Origin: Argentina anserina
Lineage: Eukaryota; Streptophyta; Magnoliopsida; Rosales; Rosaceae
Direction of reading: 5' to 3'
Length of the DNA stretch: 64,000 nucleotides
Assembly: GCF_933775445.1 (NCBI RefSeq)
Contig: NC_065872.1
Coordinates: 15,252,001 to 15,316,000, forward strand
Shown here: positions 11,187 through 24,351 of the stretch, piece after piece
Layout: each line of letters starts with the position of its first letter
Numbering within the stretch: the first letter of the stretch is position 1
Program-made: the position numbers and the translations under genes
The notes under the pieces: model-generated
What the model was told of the DNA's origin: nothing
What the model saw: the letters and a program-made list of their open reading frames with translations, nothing else
Databases searched by the model: none

Positions 11187-14100
11187 ATGGCCTCCACTTC
11201 CGCTCGGACTCATGCCTCTGCGGGTCGGATCCGAACCGCTGCCACCACTTTCTACTCCGACAACCAGTCCCTCCTCGGCGTAAGCTTTTTACTTATCTCT
11301 GCAAATAGTCTAGTAATAAAAATGGAATCTTTGTGGTTTTTTTTTTTATGATTCTGAATTCGTCTTTGGTTTCAGGATATCCGAAAATCATTCAACGTGT
11401 TGAAAGATGTTGCTGTTGATTTGGAGAAAGCTAATCAGGTTGACAAGTTATTTTCTTTTTCAATTTCTAATTTTTTTTTATAAAAAATTTAGTAGTTGAA
11501 CTCTGTTTGGTTGATAAGAACATGTTTATTAACCCCCAATGGAATTTGGGTCCTGCTTCTGAGGTACCCTTTTTTGTTGTATTCCCCAATTTCTTGGTTT
11601 AACTTGTTTTTTTTATGTCGATTTCCATCGTGTGTGTGTAAGTCTTCTGTGCAAAACCAGCTCATCAGTAGCTGTTTTAAGTTGCTGAGATCTTCAATGT
11701 GGTGTATATTTACTAGCTTCGACTTTATAAAGTGTTACTAAGTTTGAGTTTACAATTGTTTTGATTTGTGGGATTAGCTTGAGAAAAGTTGTGTTCGGAT
11801 GATGTAATTATTTGGATGGTGAATTTGGTACTGAGGTTTAGGTAGAAATGTAATTAAGAACAATGATGTGGGATTTTTTTCTGACATATTGAAAATCTGA
11901 ATTTTGAGCAGGTGAAGGAGCTTGAAAGTGCGGCTGTCGAGTTGTTGGCTACTTGTGATCATTGTATGCATCTGTCCTCAGCAATGGAATCTGTTGGAGA
12001 AAACTACGAACCTCCTCAAGAGGTTAGGTTCTTGCATCTTTTTTCATTGTACAAAGTTTTGGTTGGTTGCCTCGGTGAATCTGCTTATTTCTGCTCTAAT
12101 CTGTAATCCATCAAACTGATATGTTTATCTGATACTCGATAACAGCCTAGTCAGCTTACTGATTTTGAGAAGTTGCTCAAGAATGAGGTTGCAAAGGAAG
12201 AGGCTAAATCACCTTCAAGTACTGTGAATCAGTCTATGCTACGTCAATTTCGAGAAGCTGTCTGGGTATGACCTTTTATTTCTTTGAATCTGCAAATACA
12301 AACTAATATGTTATTCATCAATATTTTACTGTGCTTTTGGACATTGTTAAAGCAACCATGATAAATTAGTAACAATTGCTATGTTAATGCGTGTATCAAA
12401 TTACTAATTTCTGCTGACATGTATATTCTATGCAATTTTGTCTAGAACGATCTGAACTAGTCTAGAAGTCTAAATCTGTTAAAAGAACTTTTCCACCTAT
12501 AAATAGTTTGCCCTTTTTCCTTCAATGGAAAGCCTATTATATTATTACATTGTGATGCATATGTAATGAGATGACTGTCACAGTGAGAAGTGCCTACTTT
12601 GAAAGTGAGGTAATGGTGAAAACTGCAGAATTCTCTTACTGTCAAAATATTGATATATGCTACCCACTAAAACAATTTTTTTTTTTTAGAAACACATGAA
12701 TACAACCTAGTCTCAGGTTGGTTATGCATTGAAAAGTTCAGGTATTATTTCTTTCCTTGATAAATAATGGTTTATAGTATTCCAGAGCCAGTATGATCAA
12801 ATATAGGCATTCTTTGGATCTTAAAGACTGAATAATAGTCCTGCTTTAATTTTCTACTGAGGATATCTAACTATTAAAATAGGGTCTGCTTGTGGACCGT
12901 ATGGTTTCTTCATGCTTTGTGTCAAAGTTTACCTGGTTACTTATCAAATATTATAGTAATCCATAATTGTTAGCTGTTTTTAAGGTTACTTCTGTTTTTT
13001 TCTGTTTTCAGTGATTTCTTCTTAAATCCTTCTGTGTGCTTCATTTCTTTATCGTTCTTTATTCGTAGCTTTACTTTTTTTGCTTCCTGTATTTGTAGAT
13101 GACGAATATATTTATCTATCATTTCCATTTGCTTGCAAACCTTCATTTCATATGTCAATACATTTGAAATTACACTAAATCCATATTTTCTCTAAATGTT
13201 CTATATAAATATGCTATAGAGTAGAAGAGAATTACAGAACTTTTTCTTTGTCTTCCTTGCTCACAAAATTGAAGGAAATTTTGTGATGATTGAGGATATA
13301 AAGCGTTATACAATATTACTTGTCTCTATTTAATACTGACAGTACCGACTTCCAAAAAAGAACTTCATTTATATATCCTGTTTAGGCATTTCTCTCGGGG
13401 CAAGGTTTTGGTAGATGTCCCAAGTATTCAATCAAGTACCACAATGCCGTTTCTGTTTAATGCTGATATTATCCTAAACAGCTACTGGCCTTAGGTTTTC
13501 TCCCTTAAATGTGTTCATGATATTTTCCTGCAGAATGTTCATCATGCAGGACAGCCAATGCCAGGTGACGACCAGGAGGACTTTGTAATGACAAGTAATG
13601 ATGGCAATATTAGGAATACCACGTGCCCTCTTAGTGGGAAGCATGTCACTGAGTTGGAAAATTCAGTTCGCAGGTGCTGTACATGTTACTTTAAATGCTT
13701 CCTTCTCTGGTTTCACCTTTCATAGAACTTGAAGTTTATAATTCTCTTCACAAACAAAACAGAAATTTTTGTTTCTTTAGAGTATTTGCTGAATAATACA
13801 CTGCCTACTTATCAAAGTTTTTTCTATTGCCATGACGTGGAGACCTTAGCCCGATTTCATCTAATTTTCTTTTGTTGGCGTATCACTGTGCTTAATGCAG
13901 TGTTGACTGCAAGCATATATATATCAAAGAAAGGAGATTATGCATTACTTGCATATAAAGAGGGGACGCGAACGATGCCCTATTGCCGGTACTCTTTCAA
14001 AAAACCTGCATGCAATAGACTTTTCATACTCCGGTTGATGAATTAGCTTCATCATTGAATGTTTTTCCTCCTGTTAGGTTGTCCTAGGATGTTGCAGGCG

Positions 14101-14220
14101 GACAAATTGGTTTCTGATCCATTGCTAGCAGTTGAAATTCAAGAATTGCGTGATATGATGAAACGCCAGACTGGAGATACTATTGCCATAGAGGATTTCA
14201 CCATGCTGGATGAAGACTGA
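11187..14220 (+). CDS. HPY2: SUMO E3 ligase MMS21/HPY2, with a 2-bp frame disruption
   Basis: Seven exons: 11187-11279, 11376-11438, 11912-12022, 12146-12265, 13534-13673, 13901-13988, 14078-14220. The N-terminal helical region matches the part of MMS21 that docks on SMC5. The C-terminal SP-RING (zf-MIZ) is split over exons 5-7: CPLSGKHVTELENSVRSVDCKH, then CPIAGCPRML. It is a nuclear SUMO ligase of the SMC5/6 complex, needed in Arabidopsis for meristem cell cycling and DNA repair. Exon 6 contains five AT units (about 13915-13924). As written, the frame after VDCKHIY shifts by 2 nt and soon meets a stop. With four AT units the frame continues as MHYLHIKRGRERCPIAG and the protein would be 251 residues, close to Arabidopsis HPY2 (249 as I recall it). 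Either this is an assembly or sequencing error at a microsatellite, or the allele is truncated inside the SP-RING. Confidence 0.85.
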
Positions 14221-15552
14221 TTAACTATTCAAGGGTTTGCAACTCAGAAGACTAATTTTCTATGTTGATGTTCCTTTCCTGAACTGATATTTGTATAGTG
14301 CCCGGTTTAGGAGTTGCCAGCAGTTCCGTATATGCACAAACCTACTTAAGGAACTTCCTTGGATTCCAATCTACTGTTTGGCATAGTACAACTTCCAATT
14401 TGTGTATCACTCTGGATGAACTTTTGTGACCCCATGCAGGGAAGTGTTCGATTCTATAAGGGAACAAAAAGGAAAATTGACGAGAGATAACTTGTAGGAC
14501 GTCTTTGTCTTAAGCTTGTATTCTGAAATGTCTTGCAAAATTTTTCTGACGAGTACAATGTGAGATTGCAAATGACGGTCTCTCCCTAAAGCATTAGGGG
14601 AATAAAACTTGGACAAAAACCTGTACCAAGGGAAAACGTTGCATGCAATTTTTGTGGAGATTGAATATAGTTGATGGGAACATTTGCACATACAAAAGTA
14701 GAAAGAGAAACAAAATATGGAATAGACCAACATTGCCAACGAGTTCAAACTAAAAATAGCATTCACATATGAACTCAGAGCTCACTTCCGCTATTTTTGA
14801 GCTATAACATCAAGAACAAAGACTAAAAAGTCAAGTAAATTGTGCAAGGTTTTTTTTTTGTTGCATCCATTAAATTGAGAAAAGTCCAGATTTTAGAAAA
14901 CTGTATTGACATCTAAGTACCTTGTTAGTTGAAACATATAGCGCACCACAAGCAGGAACTTATGTCAGTATACTAAATGATAATTATACGACTGTGAAGG
15001 ACACACATTTAGACTAAGTGTTTTGTGTCATGATGGTCCTTCTCATTCACGAACTTTATGGGGACTTTCATGAGCACCATCTTATTGAGGACCATTTCAG
15101 ATTATTTTGAGTTAATTGTTGATCAGACCCACTTTTCCTAATCTTAATGATAATCAAATTTAGATGATATTGTGTCATGTATTCCTAAAGATTGAATGGC
15201 TCAGAGGACCATTTCTGATTCTGATTATTATTATTATTTTATTGTGTTTTTTTCTCGAAGAACTCAAATTTGACGTTGAGACGACGTCGTTTAACTCAGA
15301 CTATTAGGAGCGCAGATCGTCTTCTTCCTCACTCATTTTATTTTACAAGCGCTGAAGACTAAACTCCACAGCCCTCTCTGAGCTGCGCTCGAAAACCGAG
15401 GTGGCGCAGCGGCCCCCGCTCTCAACTCAATTCACGAAGGCAGGTATAGTTCAAACTCTTTCAAGTAAATTGAATTCGGTTACTGCATTACTGCTTCGTC
15501 TTTGTTGCTAACTGAAATCCACCATTGTGGGTCTTGTGTAGGGTCATCAAAT
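14221..15552. other. Intergenic region between HPY2 and DRM3
   Basis: Holds the HPY2 3' UTR and, from about 15300, the DRM3 5' leader. The ACGT-containing stretch GACGACGTCGTTT near 15281 is a plausible bZIP-type promoter element. The ATG at 15553 is preceded by a leader intron acceptor (TGTAG at about 15537-15541). No transposon ends recognised. Confidence 0.4.
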
Positions 15553-18500
15553 ATGGCCAACAGCTCTAGCAATCATCGATATGAACATGAAATTGTGCCC
15601 AAAGAAGAGATCTTGGAGTTTGCGTTGCCTTCTGATCATGCTTTCCCAACTCATTTTGGGGTTGGGGTATAATCACCACTTTCATGATACATACACATAT
15701 ATATGATAGCCGTTAAGATTATATATTTATATGATGAAGACTTGAAGAGTGTGTGGTCTGCATGGTTGAGATTCTTTGTTTCTTGATTCTTTACAGAACA
15801 ATGATGCAAGTTCCTCCGGGAGCAATATGAGAGCAAATATGATTGGAATGGGATTTTCGCCGTCCCTCGTGGATAGAGTGATTGGAGAAAAGGGTATGTT
15901 TCTCTGGCTGAACTTTTGTTTGAGTGATGTTGGTAATGGGTTTGAAATAGTTAGTGGCATTGTGGATTTTACACAGAAGTAATAGAACCATAGGCATGCA
16001 ACATGTTCATACATTGTATGCATATGAGTTAACATTTTCCAAGAATGTAGGTGAAGAGGACGCTGAACTGATATTGGAGACACTTTTGTCGTATCAAGTA
16101 TGTAACCACGTGTGGTTTCTAGACACTTGTGTTTTCTCTCCTCTAGACATGAAGTTTCTTTTAATCCAATTGAGCATTTGATGGGTGCTCGATCTTCTGT
16201 GCTTATTCTTAACCTCTTTCCGACTGAATAGGATTCGCGAAAATCAGATTCTGGGTCATCGGATTCGCTGGATAGCTTATTTGGCGACAAAGATGCAAGC
16301 ACTCCTCTGGAGGTTTCTAGTTTTATTCAACCAAAAGAGGTATTTTGTGAAAACTTCTGTGAACTTTTCTGTTGTATCCTTTATGTCTCCGGGATGACCC
16401 AATACGTGGCTAGTGGTCTTCTTTCTGACTGATCATTCCATGTCACTGGTGTCTTTGTTTTGGTTTTTTTTTTGTTGCCTGTTCTTGTTTTTTCCTTTCA
16501 GTTCTTATTTGGTTAGGATATCCACTGTTTTATATGTCCTCTTTTTCGTGTTGATGAATTTGGTTCTTATTAGAAATAAATAATAAGTAAATAAAAATTT
16601 GCAACTCATCAAAGTGTAACTGGGCGACTTGAAGATGCTATCAGTAGTGCTTAACTGAAATTTGGTTATGAAGTTCAGGTAAAGAGTGCTCTATAAGGCT
16701 AAATATAGCAATCTTCAAGATCATGATGAGACCATGTTTTGAAAATTCAGTCTTCTCTATTGCTTATTTTGAGAAACAAGGACTAGCTGTTTGGTACATA
16801 GTTATACTTATGAGTTTTGTGTTTGTTTACTTGGAAAGATATTAAGCATAATTTTAAACCATATTTCAGGAGCCTGATTCACTGGATGGAGCAGCTGATG
16901 GAAAAAAGGCATCCTTACTTACGATGAATTTTTGTAGAGATGAAGTTGAGTTTGCAATGAACAGACTTGGTAGGTTAAAATTTCTGGATATTCATTTGAC
17001 AGCAAAAGCCTTTGCTGGTTGTCAGATTTTGTTTATAAACCTCTGATAGAGTGGATGTTCAATGAGAATTAGTACTTATATCTTGATATTCCACTTTGGT
17101 TTTAACTCTTTTGGCATGTGAGTTGTAATCATTAATTATCCAAAATCCATACAACAGATACCACTTTTGCACACATGTGGGTTTTACAATTAACATCAGA
17201 TGAGTGCTTGTCAAACCTGTCTTTGTTAGGATCATATATAAGTACATGTATATCGATACTTCACCCTGGATTTTACTTGGTGCTCTCTTATATTTTTTTT
17301 CAGTTTCATCTTATAAAGTGTATATTCTTTGTAAAAGGATCATTAGTACTTGTATCTCAATACTCCATCTTGGCTATTAGCTCGTCTGGTGATCTGTGAT
17401 ACTTTAATTTCATCTGATAATATATTTAGTGTTTCAATATTGTCTGATTGTCCCCATTTTGTTGCCTATCAGGTGAAGATGCTCCAATCAATGACTTGGT
17501 GGATTTTATCCTTGCTACTCAGATATCTGCGAAACTTGAAAATGAAGTAGATACAGTCCATGGTGATGAAAATAAAGAGGTCTGTAAATGTCTTTGCATT
17601 ACATGATTGTAACATTTTCTTCTGCTTTATGTCTACTTGCCATTAGTGGTTTGTCAGTGTGCAAGCTTAAGAAGATATGATTGAAAAGAAGAAAAGTTTA
17701 CTTTTCACTTTCTGTTGTATGCTGTACAATCTGCATTGAATTGTACTAATGATCGAACATTTTGATTCCCAGGATGCTAATGATGAAAATTTGTATGGAA
17801 TCATGGAGAAATCAGTTCGTTTGCTCGAAATGGGTTTCTCTGAGAACCAAGTTTCTATTGCAATTGAAAAGTTTGGTAAGTATTTCATCTTATTGCCCTC
17901 ATGGACCTGAAGAAAAGAACCGCGAATGTAACATTTTATCTCAAACTCTCATAAGCTAGTTTGGATAATGTTTATCATGATCTTTGTTATAATATAAGCA
18001 TACAATTTTGTCCAGATTATATTTACAATTTCATTTCATTCGCTCGAACAAATTGCCTTATATTGTCAACAGTTATATTTAGTCTACTGGGGTGGGAAGT
18101 AACCTGAATCACTTGTGACCTTACTACAATTTATCTTTGGCAGCATGGTTCCATTAGCTTATTGCTGAGTTTTACTGGACAATTATTTTCTGTTTCAGGT
18201 TCAGGAGCTCAACTTACAGATCTTGCAGAATCCATTGTTACAGGACAAATTTATAATAATTGTCCTGAAGAAAAAATTAAGGTAATGATAGTCTTATTAT
18301 CAATTAGTAAGACTGGTCTTCCAATATTTGACCAGTTTGTGACTGCCGTTGTTTAAGTAGAGGTATACTATCTCCAGCATATTTAGGCTATGCCCATTTC
18401 ATGCTAGATAATTTTTGGTCTCACATTCATTACTGAGTTAGTGTACTAATCTTTACAACAATACACTCGGTGCAGTGTTCTACATCCCATTCAGATCATT

Positions 18501-19804
18501 CACACAATGTGCCCAGATTTTTAGGAGCGGCATCATATGGTTCAGTAAAACTTGAAAATGAGGAATTGTATCCAGATACAACTTTTCGATCAAGGGATCA
18601 TGACTTGGCAGAAAATCACCTAGGGAAGCGACCTAAGGAAGAGATCATTGATGATTCAAATTCTGTTCCTCAGTTCAGGGTATCCAGGCCTATAGATTTT
18701 GGGGATAAACGTAAAGGGAAAAGGCCAAAACGAGATTATGTTGATGATTTAAGTTCCGCATGGTTCGAAGAAAAAGTAGACCCTGAGATTTGCAAAGTTG
18801 GAAATCCTGAACTTAGGAGTGTGAATGCAATGGCTACTAAAGCCCCATATTTTCTCTATGGAAATGTTTTAAATCTACCATATGATTCCTGGTCTAAAGT
18901 TTCTCAATTCTTGCACGACCATCAACCTGAATATGTCAATAATCAGTTCTTCTCAGCCTTGAATAGAAAGGAAGGATATGTACACAATCTGCCAACTGAG
19001 AACAGGTTTCGCATTCTTGAAGAGCCACCTATGACCATTCAGGATGCAATACCATATGCAAAGAATTTGTGGCCTTCGTGGGATACAAGGAAGCAATTGA
19101 CCTGCGTCAGTTCTGAAACCAGGGGCATATCCCAGCTGTGTGATAGGCTTGGAAGAATGGTTTCTGATTGTCGTGGAGTGCTCACATCTGAAAAGCAGAG
19201 AGAAATTCTTCATCATAGCAACTCATTAAATCTTGTATGGGTTGGCCGCAACAGGTTGGGTCCTTTACAGCCTGAGTACTTAGAAAAAATCTTAGGCTAT
19301 CCATTGAATCACACGAAAGTTGGTGAGAGTGATTTAATGGACAGGCTTGTATCCCTCAAGTATTGCTTTCAAACGGACACGTTGGCCTATCATCTATCTG
19401 TTTTAAAACCTTTGTACCCAGAGGGATTGACAATGTTTTCCATTTTTAGTGGAATAGGTGGAGCAGAAATAGCTTTACACAAGCTTGGGATCCCTTTGAA
19501 AGGTGTTGTCTCTGTAGAGACTTGTGCAACGAAGAGAAGGATTCTTAGGAGGTGGTGGGAAACCACAGGCCAAAGTGGGCAGCTAGAGCAGATTGATGAC
19601 ATCCAGAAGTTATCAAGCAACAAGCTGGAAAGTCTGATGAGAAGGTTTGGTGGTTTTGATTTCCTGATTTGTCAGAATCCATGTAGTTCTTCAGTTTCTA
19701 AGATTCCGGCGCAAAGCGACAGTGATCCAGGCTTTGACTTCTCATTGTTTTATGAGTTTGTTCGTGTCTATCAACGTGTAAAAAGTATGATGGATAGGAG
19801 CTGA
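15553..19804 (+). CDS. DRM3: DRM3-like DNA methyltransferase homologue (UBA domains plus rearranged MTase)
   Basis: Nine exons: 15553-15666, 15797-15893, 16051-16097, 16232-16339, 16870-16969, 17473-17579, 17773-17875, 18199-18281, 18476-19804. All phases agree and give 695 residues (Arabidopsis DRM3 is about 710). Three UBA-like domains sit at roughly 48-86, 142-175 and 200-245, with the usual MGF motif in the first and third. A basic stretch (GDKRKGKRPKRD) precedes the rearranged methyltransferase domain, which has the SAM-binding motif FSGIGGAEIALHKLG (about 574) and CQNPC (about 652) in place of the catalytic loop. DRM proteins act in RNA-directed DNA methylation in the nucleus. DRM3 is regarded as catalytically inactive and supports DRM2. 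The divergent loop and C-terminal end (VYQRVKSMM) favour DRM3 over DRM1/2. The gene appears intact. Confidence 0.9.
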
Positions 19805-20074
19805 CATTGTTTTTTTTTTTTGAATCCCTTGTAGTGCTTCTGTAGAACATTATTTGTTTTTTGAAATAATATCAACATTTCTTGAGAAATCATGCCATTA
19901 TGAGATAAATGTAGCACACACAAATACCCTGTTGATGATGATGCGATTGAGATGTGTAGAAAGTTTGCTTCTCCCATTACATGTTCATGGAGCTATTTTA
20001 TGCCCAACTATAAACTTTTGTAGCTTCAATACCTGCCACAGTGATACTGTAGCAGTATAGGGCACATAGTTGGG

Positions 20075-23000
20075 GTGCAATCCTCCCGTGTTTACTTTCA
20101 CCCTTTCCTCTGCAAGCCTCTGAGTGCTCGTGAAAAACGAGGTGGAATTCTTCCCAATGCCGTTTCATGTTCAGACTTTCAGGACATGTCAACTAATTGT
20201 GGGTTGGTTCATCTTCCTACTAAAAGATTGCTTTATATCTGGACAAATAGAAGGGGTGTTGGTGCAAGTGATGAAATGGGGTTTGACCGGTGTCTTAGCA
20301 ATCTCTCTTGGATGGATGTTTGGTGCAATTTGGAGTGCAGTACTCTTCCTCGTTTTCCCTCAGATCATTGTCCTCTTTTAGTGTCATTTTCAAAGCTTAT
20401 ACCTAACTAAAGATCACCATTTCGGTTCCATCGCATGTGGGTAGATCATCCAAGTTTTCTTTCTTTGGTGAAGGAGGTTTGGCAAGGTTCTCATTTCTAT
20501 GGTAATCCAATGTTTGTTTTGGCTTCTAAGCTGCGGACTCTTAAACAGCGGATTCGGGTTTGCAATAAAGATGAGTTTGGGGATGTAAATATAATGGTGG
20601 AAAAGTCATTTGATGATTTGCATATAATTCAGCGGGAAATTGCTAGTTTGGGTCCTTGTGATGACTTGTTTTTCAGGGAGAGTGTTGCCAGTGCTCAAGT
20701 TCATGAAGCTCTTCTGCTTCAAGAGAAATTTTTATGTGATAAATCAAGGATAAAATGGCTTACTGAAGGTGACTAAAACTCTTCTTTCTTACATGCAATG
20801 GTTAAAGTCCGGCATCTTAAACAATCATTATCAACTATGAGAGATGGAAACAGTATAATTGATGACCCAAAAGAGATTAGTGATCATGTGGTAAATTATT
20901 TCAATGGCCTCTTCACAACAGATTCTTTTGTAAGAGACAATGTTCTAGTTTCTCAGATAATTTCTAATCTTGTGACTACTGAGGATAATGCTATGTTAAC
21001 AGCCATTCCCACATCTGAGGAAAAATTTCAGACTATGTGTTCCATGGATCATAATAGTTCTCCTAGTCAAGATGGTTTTGGTGGAATTTTTTTTATGAAG
21101 TGTTTGTTAGTTGTTGGTGCAAAGGTGGTCCAAGCTATTCAAAGTTTTTTCAATACTTGATACATTCTCCCCCACTTAAATTCCAATTTAATGATCTTAA
21201 TTCCTAAAGTCCCTGGAGCAGACACTGTAACGCAGTTGCATCCTATTGCTATGGTGAATTTTATTTTCAAGCTTATCACAAAGATCTTAGCTGATCGTTT
21301 GGGAAGTATTGCTAATCAGATTATTTCACCCAACTAAAGTGTTTTTCTTAGATGCCGCACTATTGCAGACCCCATTATATTGACTTCAGAATGCATTAAC
21401 CTCTTGGATCGTAATTGTAAGGGCAATAACATTGCAATAAGTTTGATGTGCAAAAGGCATTTGACACCCTTGATTGGGGTTTCTTAATTCGGGTTTTGAA
21501 GGCTTTTGGTTTTTCAGATCCTTTTTGTGACTGGATTAAAGTAACTTTGGGGTCTGCACACTTATCAATTTTAGTTAATGGTGAGATGGAAGGGTTTTTT
21601 CCTTGTTCTCGTGGTGTTCGTCAAGGAGATCATTTGTCACATATTCTCTTTTGTCTTGCGGAAGAGGTTTTAAGTAGAGGTCTCACTAAGCTGGTTGAGG
21701 ATGGACTTATTGATTTACTGTCAGCTCCTCTTGGTATTACTCCACCCTCGCATGTTCTATTTGCAGATGACATTATGGTTTTATGCGGGGTACTAAGAGA
21801 TGTTTGAAGAATCTAATGAAGTTAATGGCGCAATATGGCTTGAATTCAGGGCAAAGAGTCAATAAATCTAAATTGCTTGTGTTCCTTGGAAATATACTCA
21901 CCGTAGATGCTTTGTTATCCGGAAAATTTTGGGTGTCAAGTAGGGGTCTCTTCCATTCACATACCTTGGGGTTCCGATTTTTCAGGGACGTCCCAAGAGG
22001 GTGTATTTTCAAGCCATTGCAGATAGAGTGAGATGCAAGTTGTCCTCTTGGAAAGGTTTTATGTTGTCACAAGCGGGTAGGCTACAACTTATTCAGTCAG
22101 TGATTCAAGGCATTTTGGTTTATAGTTTTCAGATTTATGAGTGGTCGGCTGGTTTACTTCATGACCTTCAATCTTGGATCATGAATTTTTTTTTGGACTG
22201 GATACCCTTTGAAAATAGGCATGTCTCTTGTTTCTTGGCGTCACTGTTGTAAACATAAAGAGGAAGGAGGCTTGGGGTTACGTGATCTATTTGAGGCTAA
22301 TCGTGCTCTTCTAATAAAGAGATGTTGGGAGATGCTCTCCTCTTCCTCTCCAGCCTCTATTTTGCTTAGAGCTCATTTTTTGAAAGATGATTTCCAACCT
22401 ATAAAGTCTTAGAATAGATCTTCAGTCTGGTTGGGTCTCAAAAAAGTTTGGCAAATAAATTCTTTGCATTGGAGTGTTGGTGATGGTAAGAGGATATCTT
22501 TTTTGGCAAGATAATTGGTTGGGTGAGCCTCTTGCTACTAGTGTTGGAGTAAGTAGCTCTATTCCACTTCATGCTAAGGTGAATGATGTTATTGTTGATT
22601 CTTATTGGGTTCTCCCATCAGATTTTATTTCTTCATTTCCTCAAGCAGCAGAAAAAATTAAGCGCATTGCTCTACCTGATGCAGACACATCTGACTCTCT
22701 TTATGGCCGCACTCCTCTTCAAGAATTCTGACAGCAAAAGAAGCTTTTGTTTTCTTCTCAAATCATGGTGAGCATAAAGATTGGGGTAAAGTGATTTGGA
22801 GTAAAGCAATTCAACCCCGCAAAACTCTTGTTGTTTGAAAGGCTCTTCATGGGTGTTTACTAACTGATGAGGTTTTACAACGGCGATGTTTTTCACTTCC
22901 ATCTCATTGCTCCTTTTGTGGAAGTCATGTGGAATTGGGTACACATCTTCTTTTGCATTGTTCTGAAATTGTGGCTTTATGGAAATGAGTTTATCTTCTA

Positions 23001-23535
23001 TTTTCTCATTCATTCTCGCCTTGGGGTACCCTTGATGAAGTGTTTAATGATGTTGGTGTTTCAGCGTTCCCAAAACCTAAACGTCAACTTTGGTTTCTAA
23101 TCTCCTGTAATCTAATTTGGTTTATTTGGATCACTAGGAATCTGGTGCGTTTCAAATGTGAGATTTTCAATGTGTTGGAAGCCTAACGTCATCTTTTGGA
23201 ATTGTTCAGAGTATGCTATGCATTCTTTTCATCCTTACAAGAAGCATCACGAAATGTTTATTTTCTCTATTCTTGGTATCTCACAACTGTCTGTCAATGC
23301 TACCAGCTTCATCCCGTCCCTTAATTAAGGATTTCTTGACTGAGGGTTTGCTATTTGCTACGAGTTTTTTTTATATATATGGTTTTGCATGTGTGAGTGT
23401 ACACATGTCAGATTGAACTTTTGTTTATCCTCTTTGTTATAGTTTATCAGACATAGGAGGTCAGGTTATTTTGTCCCCCTCTTTTATTAGTTTGATTTCA
23501 ATAAAGTAAAAGCAGTTTGTCCTATTAAAAAAAAA
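20075..23535 (+). mobile_element. Decayed L1-type LINE (non-LTR retrotransposon)
   Basis: Fragments of a plant LINE ORF2 occur in order in all three plus frames. They are the end of the endonuclease (IWTNRR, then LDRCLSN-like and PSDHCPLL, about 20160-20390); an RT linker (20435-21160); the RT palm with a DTLDWGFL-like motif and the FADD box (HVLFADDIMVL, about 21750); and the C-terminal RT zinc finger (CSFCGS near 22910). A poly-A tail (23527-23535) follows a CAATAAAG signal. Many stops and frame switches interrupt it, so it is dead. The 5' third (ORF1 and most of the endonuclease) is missing. It is inserted about 270 bp downstream of the DRM3 stop, in the same orientation. No target-site duplication was found by eye. 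Confidence 0.85.
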
Positions 23536-24351
23536 GGAAACAAGGGTAGTGGTTTGCCATCATAAGTGAAGGTTTCATCATCTGATTAATTTTTTTTTAA
23601 ATGCTTATAAGTTGTATATCCGCATCTCATTTCCCTTTGTATGTCTTGTTATCCTAACGAAACCAGGACAAGCCTGGATGTAATGACATGAATCTAGACT
23701 TAAAATCTTCAAGCATTTCTATTTCTTTCTGGTATCAGATCACCAAATGCTCAACATTGTAAATTAGCAGAGTTATTTGTCTTTTGACTCGAGTATCTGT
23801 GGCTGAGGTCTAAAGAGCTTGGCTAGAGTTCTCGTGCGAGACAAAATCATGGAATCTCGCAACGCTTACGAGGTAGACTTGAAAATTGCAGACATTTCGT
23901 GCCCGTAGGAACAAGTAGGCTAGCTCATTGTTGTGTTACAACTTGCAACTGTTCCTAAAGACCTAAAACAAGAGCTCGGTATCACTATCTGCCCGGTAAT
24001 GGTCATGAGAAAAACATTCGTCATTTTCGTTTCTTCAAAGTTCAAGCTTTTCCTGTATCAGATACAAATCTACCTGCAAACCACACGTATAAAATGACCG
24101 CATGGAACAACTTCCCAACAAAACTCAGGAAACACAACTACACTAGGTTCTACGAGTGTAATAATATACACGTAGCTGCTTTACGGGGTATCAAACTGAA
24201 AAGAAAATGAACTATATATATTGATGTACACAAGTGTAATATACACGTAGCTACTTTACAGGGCCAAAAATACGTGGTCTGTTCCTTATTTACATGTCAA
24301 TCTCAAACTATGTACGTAGAAATATAAGCTGTGTGTGTACAGGCAATGGAG
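23536..24351. other. Intergenic region and CALS5 3' UTR
   Basis: No gene seen. The right part should be the 3' UTR of the minus-strand callose synthase gene. Confidence 0.4.

Noticed and set aside
21448..21807. Live reverse transcriptase because of an intact FADD box
   Set aside because: The surrounding ORF2 has many stops and frame changes; the element is dead.
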